In this document: positions 1 to 14,881 of the stretch, in pieces
Position numbering within the stretch: position 1 is the stretch's first letter
Layout of the letters: each line of letters starts with the position of its first letter
Source of the DNA: Megaleporinus macrocephalus
Lineage: Eukaryota; Chordata; Actinopteri; Characiformes; Anostomidae
Assembly (NCBI GenBank): GCA_021613375.1
Contig: CM038706.1
Span: 20,262,866 to 20,326,865, forward strand
DNA: 64,000 nt
Direction of reading: 5' to 3'
Made by a program: the position numbers and the translations under genes
Notes under the pieces: generated by a model
What the model was told of the DNA's origin: nothing
Seen by the model: only the letters and a program-made list of their open reading frames with translations
Databases searched by the model: none

Positions 1-290
1 TAGACTGCTCTATGTAGAACACCATATAGGGGAGCAGTGAGGGAGACAGTGGAGGGAATTCCGTCGACGAACGTTCCAAAGAAACCGCTATGCATTGTGG
101 GGCGTCAATCAGTAAGTAGTGTACATTGGTTGTCTACTAGTTTTACGGTGCATTGTTGGTAAGAATGTAGTGAACTATATAGGGAATGTAACTGTCTACT
201 GAGAATTTGGACAACACTACAAAATGGCTACACCCTGAATAGAACACTAAACGGTAACTAGGATGCGATTTCAGACACACACCAGCAGAA
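1..290. repeat. Probable interspersed repeat, truncated by window edge
   Basis: The segment contains phrases of a kind I associate with multi-copy fish elements (a 'gtagtgaactatataggga' stretch near 168-186 and a 'gcgatttcagacacac' stretch near 265-280). The family is not named with certainty and the left end is outside the window. Confidence 0.35.
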
Positions 291-2615
291 GACAAAAAAC
301 AGACATTTTTTCAGGCTATTTTGGGGCATTTCTATTGGTCCATTCATCATAAAATGTTCACACAATGTAAAAAAAACGCAGCTGTTGTGTTTAAATAGGC
401 TGGAACAATGATAATCAACAAAAATGAAGATTCTTTAATTTTGGACAGCGACAATATACCAATTCATCGAAATGTAGGTACACAGCCTCACACTGCTACC
501 CCACAGCTTGACACAATAAAACACGAACAACTTTGCAGCACATCTGTTAATCCAACAACAGCACCATGAACACTTACTGGGTGTGCAGTGCCTCCCAGGA
601 GCCTCCACGCATGGCTTTCTTCTTTGACTACAAGTGTCAGGGCACGACAGTATACATATCAGCATATAGTGATATACTGGGCTCCCAATAGGCCCAATGT
701 CAGAACTAAATTATGCGTGGAATGCAAATTTATTTTACATATAGTTGCTGCTACAGAAATACACGGTGGGACAGGTCTGTCCAAAGGAGCCACATATTTG
801 TGAAAGAATAAACAATTTGTTAGGTCACGAAAACGTAGCTTTACTCAGACAGGATAAAAAAAGACACTAAAATATGGTTTGCATGCATGGCGGCGAGTCA
901 CCCTGTAGAGCGTGAAAAGGCAAATCTATCTAGATTATTATTTTTTTAACCACTTCATGCTTCTTTACACATTAACAGCACACAGGAGGATATGCTGATG
1001 AGGATAAGATGACAGTAGTAGATAGTACAGTTATAATATGGATTACAATAAAGTGCTGAAGTAATTGAACATGTCATGTCGGCTACATATATTCACAAAA
1101 ATTGATGCCAGCAAAGTCGTACAGTGGCATCCCACCAGACAGACGAATTATAGAAGAATGTACAAAATATTGTGAGCAGTGGGCCGTGATGATTGGTTGT
1201 TTGGTTTCCCCATTAAATTGAGCCCCTGATGCCGGACCTGACTCCCAAATGACAAAAAATCTTTTGGAGCAATTGGTTCCTAAAAGAAAAAAAAAACCAC
1301 TCTTGATTCCTTAGGCACCAAATGATCTGTGAAAGAGGGACAAATATAACAAATAGCCCTAAATTGATCACTTCCTTTCAGCTTCTCCTGTGTCCTAGTA
1401 TGACAGGCTTTCTTTATAAACAGTGGTGTCCTTTGTGATGTAGATTAAAAGAGGCTCAGGGCTTTTTACATGTTTTGTCTGTGTGGATCTCGCGGTTACT
1501 GTATAGTGGAATGTTTGTAATGTCTAATTGACATGGCTAAGAGCTTTTGCAGGGGGACAGTAGTGATTGTCCAGGAGCAGCATTGGTTAACAGTGCCTTA
1601 ATGAATTTTGCTTTTGAGAACTACAGAAATATAGTTTATTATGCCAGACATGTTGTGATGCTGCTCCATCAGGCACATTTTGAGGGAGTTGCATGTTTGC
1701 ATACATAACTAGGTGGGCCCACTTAGGCAGCCACTCTGCATTCTGGCAGCTCCACCACAGTCAGAGCAAATGACCTACACACATGAAGTAGCTTACAGAG
1801 TGATGCACTGTTTAGTGTACTGTTTTGATAATCATACTAGCTTATTGAGTCTTGTCTTTGCTGTAAAAATACGGTTCACTAGAAGCTAAAGATATCACCA
1901 TTCGTGTTCTATCACTGCATTAAGTCACTCATGGCAGCTTGATAAAAAATAATGCTCATTTATCATTTCAGTCATGCTGACAGCCAGTGATGTATGTAAA
2001 CGCTGATGCACGACCTGACCTGGGTGTTGTGTACATGCTGTAGGCTTGGATGGACTGGCCATCGGGAGCACCAGGGCACTTCCCGGTGGGCCGCTTTGTG
2101 TGTGGACCACTTAGTGTTAAAAACAAAACCTGATTAAGGTAGTCTAATATTAAAGTGTTCATTGGCCCACAGGATCCTTAGTGCATGGCCATCAGCCAAT
2201 CACAGTAATGCCTCCTCCCCCAGGATAAACTGTAATCACAACCACTGTAAAAACATTAGTTTAGTAAGAAGTCCAAAATGGGGAAATCATCAAAAAGGAC
2301 AAAAGAGGGGCTGAAAAGGCTTTAGCAGAGAAATGCATGAAACTGCTAAACTTGTTTGGCTGTCTGTGAGGATGGGGTACAGATGGGGTACGTTCAGAAG
2401 GGTACTTTTTTAGCTGTGTTGTTAAGTTAGCCAGTTCGTTCAGTCAGCTGCTGGAGAAGAGAGTATCGGCCCTGTCTCAACAGATGCTTACACCCTTCTG
2501 GGTGCCACTAGTCTTTGTTCATTGTGTTTGTAAAATAGAATTGAATTTAAAGAGTGATTGTGTAACTAAAATAGAAATATATGTCCACAGTAACCGAAAG
2601 CAGGCTTTATATATT

Positions 2616-2622
<7 letters not shown>

Positions 2623-2646
<24 letters not shown>
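2623..2646. repeat. (TA)n microsatellite
   Basis: Uninterrupted TA dinucleotide run of 24 bases inside a longer AT-rich stretch (about 2607-2660). Confidence 0.9.
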
Positions 2647-5049
2647 TAATTAATAAAATGTTGATTTTTTAATTGTGTGTAGTATATGGGTAGAACTTTT
2701 ATTGATTGAACATTGATTGAATGGAGAAAAGGTAGATAATAGATATATTTAATATGGACTTGGTGCTTCTAATTTACTTCAGTGGTAAGATTTTCTATCA
2801 ATAGAAAATTTTTGATATTTTCTTTTATTTTCATCCAAGAAAACATGATTAAAGTTTGAAGACAATGAGAGCCAGGAGAGGGAGAAGGGGTTCAGGGGTA
2901 TCAGCCCTCACAATCACACTTTATCTGGGCTGGGCATTTTCACTTTGGAGTTTGTAGTAGGGACTGTAGTGGGCTGGGCTAGAAAAACGCCCAGGGCTGA
3001 ATTCAGTTCCCAGTCCAGACCTGGCTGTAGGTGAGTTTGTGTAAGTGTGCTGTACCTATGGAGGCCTGTGTCAGACCTGCCAGTGCTGTGGCTGAATGTG
3101 ACAAGCATGCTGGTCCAAGCATGAATCAGCTCACTCTAATCACTAATGACAGTTCACACAGTGACTCACACTCCCAGCACTGCTGCATCTCACTAAAACC
3201 ACTGCCCCACGCTCATCCACACATATTACACACTCTTATATTACGCACTGGCTGGTCACTGTGCCAGTACGCTTTTAGCTTCTGTCTTTAGGGATAGTAA
3301 CTTCATAAAATTATTTACATTCACATATTTAAACATCTGGTAACCGTTTGGCCCACACTAAACACTGGCACATCTTCAGTGGTGTTGGGAGTCATTTCAT
3401 CCTGAGATCCTGGTGTACATTTACTTTCTGGATTAGAATCCCTTTATTTTGACAAACGTTGCACATGCAAGGAGTCTCCTGGTGAGCGCACACACATAAA
3501 ACATCTTACATACTAAACTGACCAGACATACACACAGACTAGCAATAAATACTTAACAAATATATATACACAAATATATACAAATATATACTGGGTGAGT
3601 ATATGCAGTTTGGTGGCTGTGGGGTAAATGAGACAAACCATGGTGTTTGGCTACACGCGAAAATAAATAGGGCCCTATAGAGGAAAAAGAGGGATGAATA
3701 ATACGACAAACAGACCAAACCACCACCTCAGTCATGGTCTGGGGTCTGCAGAAGTATCTTAAATGGGTGTCTAAATTTCCATCCTATTCATTCTCTATGG
3801 GAAAAAATCCCAGAAAATCTATAATTGTCCATAATCCGTGCATCCGATCAAAAAGCTATACACAAGCCTGAATCACACAATCATATTGGACAATCTGGAA
3901 CGGGAAAGGAATTGATATCTTAAACACTGCGGGACGAGTTATCTGGCTATCTGGCAAAAAATAATAATAATAAAAAGAAAAAATTAGAATAATATACCAC
4001 TAATAACTATATAGTTATATACAACATGTATTTAACTTAACTTTAACTAGAATACAATAAACAAGCAACTGTTCTTTATGTCAGTACAGACAACATCCTC
4101 TGTCTGTGCATGAGAAACTATTTAACCTTATTTTTCACTTGTTCACCATCTTGTTCCACTTGATCTATTCATTCTTTCTTGGACACAGAAATATAAACTT
4201 GAATCTTGAATGACACAACTAGCATTCATGAAGAGATTTCAGACTGTTCTCAATGCACTGCAGTACATGGACTGTAAAAGTTGTTTCTGTGATAAGGAGT
4301 CATTTGAAGAGGGGCGACTGGACTGTTCTACAGCACTCTGTGACCAAATGTGCTCTTTTTCGATGGTTAATTGTTTAATACCTACAGTAAATGACTTATA
4401 GCCTATTTTCAAGTGTAACGTTTTTGACTTCTTTGGCTTTAAGTTAGTTTGAAGTAAAGGCATTCAGTCAGATTGAAGAGAAATATATCAGTCCTAACAT
4501 TTTTGGACCATTTTTAACATATTTATGTAAGCATAAGGGAGTGGAGCACTCAGAACCGACTCTCACTGAATGTTGCTTCTAGCAGTTAGTCTAGAAGTTG
4601 CTGTATTTCAAATCTTCTTGTGTGTCAGAGCTCATTAGTAAAGGTGAAAGTGTATATAGGCTGCAACTGAACAGATTATAGTCAGTAAATTAAGTTAATA
4701 ATTTAATCAGGCTCTGAATTTGTGCAGTGGGTTGTTTAGTATGCATTACAGTCAGAACAATGCTGAACTCACATTCATCTCCAGCGTTTTTCCAGACAGC
4801 AGGAACTGTAGGAGGAAAGCTGACCTCCAATTAACTGACATTAAAAGAGGCGAAATGCTGAGTTGGCTTGAATTATTTGTAAGCGTCTTCATTTTGTGCC
4901 TTTTCAGTAACAATAGTTCAGTTGTTAAAAATCACAAACCCGCTCCTTCTCTGAAACCCATGCTGGAGGGGGAAAGTGCGAATTATATACAATCTATACT
5001 AGAAATATTGTAAAATGCCAATAAGACAGCAATTCAGTTTCTACAGTTT

Positions 5050-6594
5050 CTAACCTAGAACTATATTTTTACATAAGATCTGTATATATAAGATCTAACC
5101 TAGCACTATATTTTTACATAAGTACTGTATATATAAGATCTAACTTAGAACTATATTTTTACATAAGATCTGTATATATAAGATCTAACTTAGAACTATA
5201 TTTTTACATAAGATCTGTATATATAAGATCTAACTTAGAACTATATTTTTACATAAGATCTGTATATATAAGATCTAACTTAGCACTATGTTTTTACATA
5301 AGTACTGTATATATAAGTTCTAACTTAGAACTATATTTTTACATAAGTACTGTATATATAAGATCTAACTTAGAACTATATTTTCACATAAGTACTGTAT
5401 ATATAAGATCTAACTTAGAACTATATTTTTACATAAGTACTGTATATATAAGATCTAACCTAGAACTATATTTTTACATAAGTACTGTATATATAAGATC
5501 TAACTTAGAACTATATTTTTACATAAGTACTGTATATATAAGATCTAACCTAGAACTATATTTTTACATAAGTACTGTATATATAAGATCTAACCTAGAA
5601 CTATATTTTTACATAAGATCTGTATATATAAGATCTAACTTAGAACTATATTTTTACATAAGTACTGTATATATAAGATCTAACTTAGAACTGTATTTTT
5701 ACATAATTACTGTATATATAAGATCTAACCTAGAACTATATTTTTACATAAGTACTGTATATATAAGATCTAACCTAGAACTATATTTTTACATAATTAC
5801 TGTATATATAAGATCTAACCTAGAACTATATTTTTACATAAGATCTGTATATATAAGATCTAACTTAGAACTAAATTTTTACATAATTACTGTATATATA
5901 AGATCTAACCTAGAACTATATTTTTACATAAGTACTGTATATATAAGATCTAACCTAGAACTATATTTTTACATAAGATCTGTATATATAAGATCTAACT
6001 TAGAACTATATTTTCACATAAATACTGTATATATAAGATCTAACCTAGAACTATATTTTTACATAAGTACTGTATATATAAGATCTAACTTAGAACTATA
6101 TTTTTCCATTTGGTACAGTATCTACAGTATCAAACCTAGAACAATATTTTTCCATAGGTACTATATGTACAGGATCTAAACTAGAACTATATTTTTACAT
6201 AAGTACTGTATATATAAGATCTAACTTAGAACTATATTTTTCCATTTGGTACAGTATCTACAGTATCAAACCTAGAACAATATTTTTCCATAGGTACTAT
6301 ATGTACAGGATCTAAACTAGAACTATTTTTTTCCATTTAGTACAAGATTTACAGTATCTAACCTAGAACCATTTTTTCCATAGGTATGGTATCTACAATA
6401 GCTAACCTAGAACCATATTTTTCCATAAGTACAGTATTGACACTATCTAACCTAGAACCATATTTTTCAATCAGTACAGTATCTACAGTATCTAACCTAG
6501 AACCGTATTTTCCATTCAGTAAAATATTTACAGAATCTAACCTAGAACCGTATTTTCCATTCAGTACAGTATTTACCGTATCTAACCTACAACC
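5050..6594. repeat. 45-bp minisatellite, about 34 units
   Basis: A direct tandem array with a 45-bp period. The core phrase 'taacctagaactatattttt' is followed by 'acataag', then one of two six-base palindromes' halves (ATCT or TACT), then 'gtatatata' and 'agatc'. From 5050 to about 6105 the units are near-identical and exactly 45 bp. From 6106 to 6594 they are diverged, with the tail 'ccatttagtacagtatctac' replacing the TATA-rich part. Because 45 is a multiple of 3, the array happens to give an open frame with a 15-residue repeat (6386-6604), which I do not regard as a gene. The homogeneous left side and decayed right side suggest polarised recent expansion. Confidence 0.95.
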
Positions 6595-8817
6595 AGGGTA
6601 CTAATGGCTAAGTTAATGATTTTCTTTGTTTGGCGCTTGTATGCAATTATGAGAGATCATTTTGGCGGTTGCTGGATGGTTATAGAAATTGTACGTAGCT
6701 AACTTGCAAAAGAGCTGTTAGATATCAAATACTGTATATTCTTCCTATCAATTACAGTTGAATTCTAATTTTACTCAAAATAGATTGTTGCTTAGTTTAG
6801 TTATAATAAAAAGAAACTTTGCTTACTTTGTGCTTACTTTTCAATTTCATATGAGTTATTTATAGTCCTTCTTTTTAAACATCATTGTTTATAATTTAAC
6901 AAAGAAAAACATGTAAATCCTGATAATAACTTTAGTGACACAATGGAAAGAGGAAAAAAGAGTAATAATTGTTTGATATGAGTATTTCTTTTAATAATAT
7001 TATTGTTATTGACCTATTTAATATGAAGTGTATTTCTTAGCCATACTTTAGGTTTGCGTATAGCCTCCTGCCGTAGGTCCTCCTCACCTGTCAGAGCAGA
7101 TTTGCACTCTTGACTGGCCTAAACAGCTTTAGTTTTCCCCTACAGTACCTGAATGAAAGTATCTGAATGAAAGTATCTGAATAATACTGGCCTGCGTGAT
7201 CTACAGCACCTTCTTCAACCACAAAATACAGGCTTTTTATCAGCATCTAGAATTATGCAAATCACAGCAGGAGGGAGAACTGTTTCCTATAAAGCCCCCC
7301 AGATACAGAAAAGCCTTCTGTGTCTGTATTTGAAAGTCAGACACTATCTCAGTCTTTGCATCTCGCCTGAACCCCTACTTGTTTAGTCAGGACTGAGCGT
7401 TTTCAGATATGCAAGTCTGAAGACTTGTGAACATGGAGAGATGGCGAACTGAGATCTTGGTGTTGTCTCGTTACTGTCATGTGTTCACTCAGGTTTGTTG
7501 ACAGTGGAATGGAGTGGAGCTGGGGTCTCAGGGTGCCCTCATGCCTGTGCTGCCGTCTGCTTTGCCCGTTATAGTTAAGCTGTTTGCTAAGCAAGGTCTT
7601 GCGCTACATTCACTGTTCACACACACACACATAACAATCTGTTGTGTTTCCTTGCTGAACTGTATGGATGCTGCTGTTGCCTAATGTGGCACGACTCTCC
7701 TTCTTCAGTGCTTTAAAGATGTTTGCATGTGTCGTTGCCTCTCCTGCTGCAGTTAAAGGCCTCACTTGGATACAGAAGTTTTATTGGCTGTCTACCTTCA
7801 TATACCTCTCCAAGGAATTAGAGGTTGTTAACAGGGGAAAAAAAACATGAAATCATTACTTTATTTAAAAATGCTGTACACTGGCTAATAATGTCATTTT
7901 GTTATTATTTGTTTTTATTTTGTGGAATAAATACAACAGTAACTAATTTGGTGTGATTGTTATTTAGGTTGCTATGTATGACGACATACTTAATCATTCT
8001 TTTATTTTATTCTAACTAGCTATCAGCTGGGTAGAGGATATAAAACATAGGATATAAAAACAAAGTGTTCTTGTTCAGACCAAACCACAATGTAAATTTT
8101 GGATTATAACTTTGGCTTATAGATGTTTTCTCATTTTCAGATACATTAACAATTAAAGTTTATATTCAGTTTTATTTTTCATCCCTGCTCTCAAACGTCT
8201 AACTCTCATGATTTTTTTTTTTTACAGAGGAAGGCTTTTATTTTATTTTTTTTCCTTTTTTTAAATTTAGATTTTATATATATGATAATACAATTAAACA
8301 CAATCTGTCACACAAACCCCCATGTCCAAAACATATATCTAAATAAACAGCTCCCCTTTCCAAAAAAAGGAGTAAACCCAAATCTCACAGCCTGTCTAAA
8401 GTTCTAAATTAATTAAGCTCTTAATATAACCCTTAAAGGGTCTCCAAATTTTGTCAAAAAACTCCCTGTTTATCCTTTACAATGTACGTTATTTTTTCTA
8501 TTGGAAGGTTCTGCTACATTTGACTTCTCCAATGTGAAATATTTGGTCTAATAGTTTTTGTCCAATACAGTGCTGTTTATTCTTTTGCATTTGTGAACAT
8601 AAGGCCCATTAGAATCATCTCATACTTAAGGTATTTATGATTTTCGGGATATATACCTAATAAAAACATCTTAGCATCTAATGGAATAGGTTTTGATATA
8701 ATCAACTCACTTAGTGCCGAACTTACTCATATTAACTTTTTACCTACACGGTTGTCATATTGATCCTAAACATGTCCAGCTCTAATGGTAGATGACATGA
8801 CCTTTGACAAATTCTTA

Positions 8818-9530
8818 ACTAGGATTGGGTCTCGAAATCCAATTCTGATTCACAACTGGTTCCAAAATTCAAAGAACCGGATACCCATTTAAAGTTGATT
8901 GTTCCCATTAGTAGGTTTTCCTTCATACACATAAATAATGGCTGCGATTACTGAATAACATGTATAAGGACACAGTTCACTGCCCAGATCGGTGTAGGTC
9001 ATGTGGCTCCACTTTTGAGTGCAATAGATGTGGAAGGTTGTAAAGGAGGTTACAAATGCGGTCTCCACAGACAACTAACGCTAACGCATCCAGTACAGTT
9101 ACGCTGTGAAACGCCTTTCTCGTTAGCAATGAGGGGAAAACAAACCAGGGAGAAAAGTGAGGAGTGTCTCACTGTTAACCTAAGTTAGAATATCAGGACT
9201 GTTGGCAAAGTTGCATTGACCCACAACAGCTAGACAAACAATTCTCAAGATTAACAGAATATGTGTAGCTGACAAAATTACAAGAATTACACAACATTTG
9301 CAAGATACTTGTTAATAGGTAAAATAGTGGCTTCACTGCTGAAAATGCTGCAGTGAATAAAATCAGAATGCTACAATTCATGTACCACACAGTTCAAATA
9401 TTAAAAATACAGATAGTCGTAATATATAAACATCCTGTCTCTTTATTACTAAATTGGAATCGAAACTTGGAATGGATAAGAACTGGAATTGGAACTGGAA
9501 TTACAATCAATAACTTTTGGAACTATCCTG
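8818..9530. repeat. Possible interspersed element with GAATC/GATTC-rich ends
   Basis: The left end (8824-8890) reads like 'aaatccaattctgattcaca' followed by an 'ggttccaaaattc' phrase. The right end (9449-9525) reads 'ggaattggaactggaattac', roughly its reverse complement in character. Fish genomes contain multi-copy elements with such 'tagggatgggtatcgaa...cgatacccatccct' ends (recalled, not checked). Here both ends are decayed, and the interior shows no coding sequence. Confidence 0.3.
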
Positions 9531-9754
9531 TTTTTAACAGTTTGGTTAACTCAGTGGTTGAAAAGCTGGTCAGCCATGCCCCCCAAACAGTCCACACTGT
9601 GGTTCTGTGTCTGTGCCTGAGGTTAAAGGAAAATGTCTGAGGCCCCTAATGACCAGTTTGAGAACCAGTGGATTAACTAACCTATCTTTGCTCTTTAAAC
9701 TCTTTATTTAGTTCTACTTCTCTCATCTGGTTCCCTTCTTCTTTTGAATCTTGA

Positions 9755-9910
9755 TTCCTCTGTGTTTTTTTTTCCTCGTCCTCGTATGAAGTTTCTCCGC
9801 AGCTCTTGCTCTCGTCTTTCTCGTGATGGGCTTCGACCAGTATTTTTGGAAAGCTGCTTTATGATAACATCGGTTGAAAAAAAAAAGTGCTATACAAACT
9901 TGGACTGGAC
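9755..9910 (-). repeat. Decayed copy of a fish 'TATAGCGCTTTTTACAA' repeat, 3' part
   Basis: The segment 9850-9900 ('aaagctgctttatgataaca', then an A-run and 'gtgctatacaaact') is the reverse complement of the start of the repeat seen more completely at 27394-27650 and 14882-15203. The upstream 'ctcgtcctcg' pyrimidine-rich part is diverged. Confidence 0.55.
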
Positions 9911-12900
9911 TGAATACAGGGGTACAGAGGCCTGAGTGCTTAAGTGTGTGTGTGTGTGTGAGGTGCAGTGGGCTGTGTTAGAACAGAATAGCTGTGACAT
10001 GGTGACAGAAGGCTAGGGAAGTGTGGCTAGAACTTCTAGCGAATCTCAGCAGGGAAATGCCACACACTTCCTCCGCAGGTACAGCACACGCAGCTCAATG
10101 CTGAGGAATGGAATGGCCTTTCACTGCTTTCTGGACAGCCCTGTGTGAACACAGCTGATTCACTGTCTGCACACTTCTGTTCTGCTAGACACAGAATGCA
10201 TAGTAATGTAGCAATGTGACGTGACTGCATGTTATTGTTAAGTCATGTACCGATGCAGAGGTGCAGCATGATGTATCAGTTTGAAGCTGAGAGAGTCGAT
10301 TTTGTGATGTTAGCACTGTTTATTAAGCAACCTGTTGATTATGTTCTTATACAAAATGCCACCAAACACAGTATGGCAGTATACAGAAACGTTCACATAA
10401 TTATTTATTATTGATTATTGATATTATTAAGTATCCAGTATTTATTAAAACATCAATTAGACTTAAAACAATCAAGATTAAACTGCATTGCTGATACATT
10501 GCTTGCATCAGGCGTTGAAGCAGCTCTATCGAAAAACCTTCAAGCCATGTCTGTGTGGTATATAATCAGAACTCTATATCAAATGTGTAATTGGACAACA
10601 GCAAAAGAGATATTAATTTTTTTTCAATGTAAATGCAGCAGTCTGCAGACCACAGCAGTGAATGGAATACTCCAGCAAGAGTTGTCTCAGCTTTTGCCGG
10701 CATGCACAGCGGTAGAATAAGCCGAATACTGATTTCTTTGGAGGGAACCACAGTCACCAGATGACTCATTGTTGAATTCCAGACTAACTCAGTATTATGC
10801 AACGAAAACACAGTACAGAGTAGAGAGGTTTCTCCTGCCTGAGTCCACCTTAAAGTAATCCATAATAAAGCACTGATCAACCATTTTCCACAGTAAATCT
10901 GCCATCATGGCAACGTTTGCGTGGTTTCATGCCATCTTTAGCCGTGTACCACAGTGAGGTGTGGAATGACAGTTTTTTCTATGTGAACATGTGAACGCTG
11001 CATTACTCATATGCTCAAAGCACAGGTGCTTAATCAACAAATATATCATCTCCAGACACCATGATTTCAACTCAGAATGTGAGTTTTGTGTATTGTTAGT
11101 TGATGTAAGGTAGACTTGCATGTTCATATACTAAAAATGGCATATCAGTGTATGCAAAGAATGCTGTATTTAATATTAAAAGAAAAATGAGAATCAATCT
11201 GATCCAACCTTATAAGAGATGTAGACTAAAATATTCACAATCACACTGTGATGCTGTTTAGCTGTGTATTTCATTCTTTAGGATAGTAAAGTTGTATGAG
11301 CAGTTTGAGCATAATAGTCTACTTTTAGATCCTGATGTTAAGTTAATGGCTTCAATTGCAATTAACTCATTTTAAGGCTTAGAATTTTTTAAAGACTTGC
11401 TGTTAGTCAAGTTATTTTCGATATTGGAAGAAGTGTCAATTGTAGCATACATCAGATCAATATTTTAAGCAAAAGGATTTCAGAACTGGGGCTGTGCATT
11501 TCATGATTATAATGATTAATCAAATTCTTAGGCTGTTTTACAGATGCTCAAAAAGCACAAACCCCTGGATTCTCCCAGTGAAAGCTGTACAGTCAATGTA
11601 TTAGTGAAAAGAAATTCAGCATCATACCAAAATAATCAAATCTGTCTGAGATTTGAGATTTCATGCTGTGTTCAGAGGAGCGACTCATTATAAGGTCGGA
11701 GATTTAAACCGCTAGAGCTGATGCGTTTCAAATTTTAGCTTGAAATGGAATTGGCCTTAAATCAGCATGATAATGAAGATGTCAGTGATTAGCACGGCAG
11801 CAATTAAAAAAGCCAAAGAACAGCCTGAAAAGTGCCTTCATAATGAGCTAGTTCTGTGTGGGGAGTGACTCGGTGTGGGATGAGGCCATTGACAGTGGGC
11901 TGACAGATGTACAGTATAAAGTACTGTAGGCACTGTTATGAATCAGTATTCAGGTGAAGCTGGTTACTGCGTGTACAGTACTCACATAACAGCGTTCCAG
12001 TTAGAGACTGTATTCTACAAAATCATGATTCAACCCATGTTAGAGATCATATGAACACACACAAAGGATCGTCCCCCGAGGCAGGCAGTAAAAGCATGAC
12101 GCATGTTGGCTGTGGACACACATGGTCTGAAGTCCTTGCTACTCAGACACTGACCTGCTTGCCTGCACCTCAGGGAGCCAGTCTAAATTCTGGTCACATA
12201 CTGTATGTCCTCCTACCTCCAAGCCGGACCAATCACAGGTCTTGTCTTTCCCCCATGCGTGACAGGCATCGGCGAAGGCCCATTTTAATATCCACTGGGC
12301 TCCTTTAGCCCGGTAATCACTCAAGGTCAGAAAAACAGCTCTGTGGCCCAGCTCTGTGACAAGGTGCCTTATCCTATCAGCTGGAGCTCCTCAGTGTCCT
12401 CTCAGACAAATCAGCTCGGTTTGACACATCATTTTCCTACGTGTCAGCCTGTCAGGCAGGTCGACGCTCTCCTCAATATCTGCTGTCACCTTCCGTCTAA
12501 GATAAGCACAATATTGGGACATCCTGTGCCTAGCCTATTTTTCATCAATCTGGATGGGCCCAGTCATTTAAATAGTTATGTGACAAAAGCATCACATGAT
12601 TTAGAGAATTGAGCACATCGCTGATTGTTGTCTTGTACGGATCTGAGGCTACACAATATTGATGTTTAGAGGCAAAAAATTTTAATGTATTCACAATTTA
12701 GATTTGAATTTTCAAATAATAATAGCTAAATGATGCTTCACTGACAGATATGATTGCCAGTTGTCAATTGTGAGTTGTCACATATGATTGTTAGCTTTAA
12801 ACATAACATACCCTTTTTAGTTAACACAGTCCCGTAGAGTCTTAATGTAATGTCTGTGACGTTCTTTGGTCAAAATAGCAGAAGTATGAAACACCACAGT

Positions 12901-13290
12901 ACCTGTCTCACCCTATACAAACAGCTGTGTCCAGTATGGCCGATTTGAATGTCTGTTTCCTTAAAAAAATTGCCTCACCAACATTCAACTACTAGTCTAA
13001 GAGTATTAATGTTCTTGTGGTTCCTGCAGGGAGAAACATGAAGAATTTTCCAGAACATTACATCTCCGTTAATATATCACCTTTATTAACATTTATTAGC
13101 ATGTTCAAATATAACGGTTGTTAGCATTAGCTAGTGCTAAAGGGTCATAACACCCACAGCAGAATTAACTTTAATAACTTACACTTCCCTCATCTACAGT
13201 TTTACCACAGACAGTTGATACTGACCGCTCATTGTGTTGCACTGACCCAGGCTGGCAACAAAGGTTCCTAATCACCAACTACATCTTTCC

Positions 13291-13520
13291 TGTTCCACCT
13301 TAAATAGTGAAGCAGTCATTACTATAAGGCCTGAGGCTCCAGCATGTAAAATACTGCATCATTTATGGTAGAACCGGAAAACTGGAGCAAGAGACTCGAC
13401 AGACAACCAGAGCTGCCGTTATTGCTGCTGCTACAGGAAAATTTAAATAAGAGGCTGGACAAGTAGCCTGAGGTGCCAGCATAACTGCCACACCATTTTA
13501 AGGTGGAATGGAAAAATTCA
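13291..13520. repeat. Candidate MITE with TTCCACCTTAAA / TTTAAGGTGGAA ends
   Basis: 'ttccaccttaaa' near 13293 is answered by its inverse 'tttaaggtggaa' near 13497. Inside are two related modules ('ggtagaaccggaaaactgga' near 13369; 'aggtggaatggaaaaattca' near 13501). Related modules recur at 21655-21770, 41665-41712 and 55120-55360. I do not recognise a named family. Confidence 0.4.
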
Positions 13521-14881
13521 AAAAAGAGACTTCAACTTTGAGTTAGACCTGTACGTTGTTAGCTCACACTTTTTGTCCACTGTAGTAAAAATAAACTATT
13601 TTCCAGTCAGATGCAGCCAACAACAGAGCAGCTGTTAAGTTTAGCTCTTAGCTTCTATGTAATGGCAGTGGTGAGATGAGAAGAATACATTAAACAGGTT
13701 AAATTTATGGTATTTTTATTTGGGAATGTACTTCAATCAATTTTTTGTAGTTGGCTCACACACTGAGGGCTCAAGGCCGTAGAGTCCTTGGCTGCACGCA
13801 CCCAGTGGCGTGTTTGTTTACCGGGAAGAAGGACATTCTAATACCTGTGCTGCAGAAGGAGGTGGCGGGGGTGTGTGCCTACACACGCCCCAGGTTATGT
13901 AGCGTCCTGCTACTCACTTGCGTAGATGTGGCTGTTTAGAGGCACTGTGCTAGGAGAGACTTGGACTTGTAAATACGTCGCTGTGGTTCAGTCTAAGATG
14001 TGTGCATACGTTGCTGTTCTGTGACGGACTGTGTGGGTAGATTGTGTGGGTTTGCTGTCTACCATGTACGGTAAATGTGTAGCTAGAAGTGACCTTCCTC
14101 TTTCCCGGTGATTTTAGCATTGCTGAGCGGCAGTTCTCTCTTGCCGCTGTGTTTAGTAAAAGAACATTCACTTAATGCACTATGTTTCCTTCTGTCTGTT
14201 TCATGCCATGCCAACATCACATTCTATTTCTTTTTAAAACAAGAACATTTTTAAGTGAGTGGGCAAACCTTTCTGTGGCTTCACTTGAATATTTGGTTGA
14301 AGCCCCAGCCAGTTAGTTCATGCTTCACAATAAAGCAGATGTAGAATTCGTTCCAAGGCAGTTGAAAATATTACCTAAGCAAAGATGTGAACCTCGATCA
14401 CAGTTGTCAACTGGTCAACCAATTACACACCCCATATAAACCAACTCCTCTGCCCTTCACCTTCTCGTGATGAAATTTCAAACCTTTCCTCACTCTTTGC
14501 TTGGCAAGGGTGGGCCTGGCTTTAATCCCAGCAGCCGAAGCCACCCAGAACTCCAGTTCCAAGTTTCTCAGATTTCCCCTTCCTTGCCTTGCCTTAAGTG
14601 GTCTGAACGAGTTGTGTATTTGCTGCTGGCTGCATAACTGACATTGATGGAAGACTGACCGCCACCTAAGTCACCCACCAAACTGAACGTCAGGCCTTGC
14701 TTTTCCTGTGTCATACCAGCTACCTAGCCTCAGAATAGACTACAGACTCTACTTAACATGGACTCTAACTAGTTTCCACTAACCTTCTACCTTCATTTAC
14801 TATCATCATCACTCTGACTGTTCTTCATCTGCACTATAGTTCATCTTAGTTATATCATATTATGATCATATAAGCACACCT

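Noticed and set aside
6386..6604. 72-codon frame with a 15-residue repeat (SNLEPYF...)
   Set aside because: It is the 45-bp minisatellite read in frame; the repeat length is a multiple of 3 and there is no other coding evidence.
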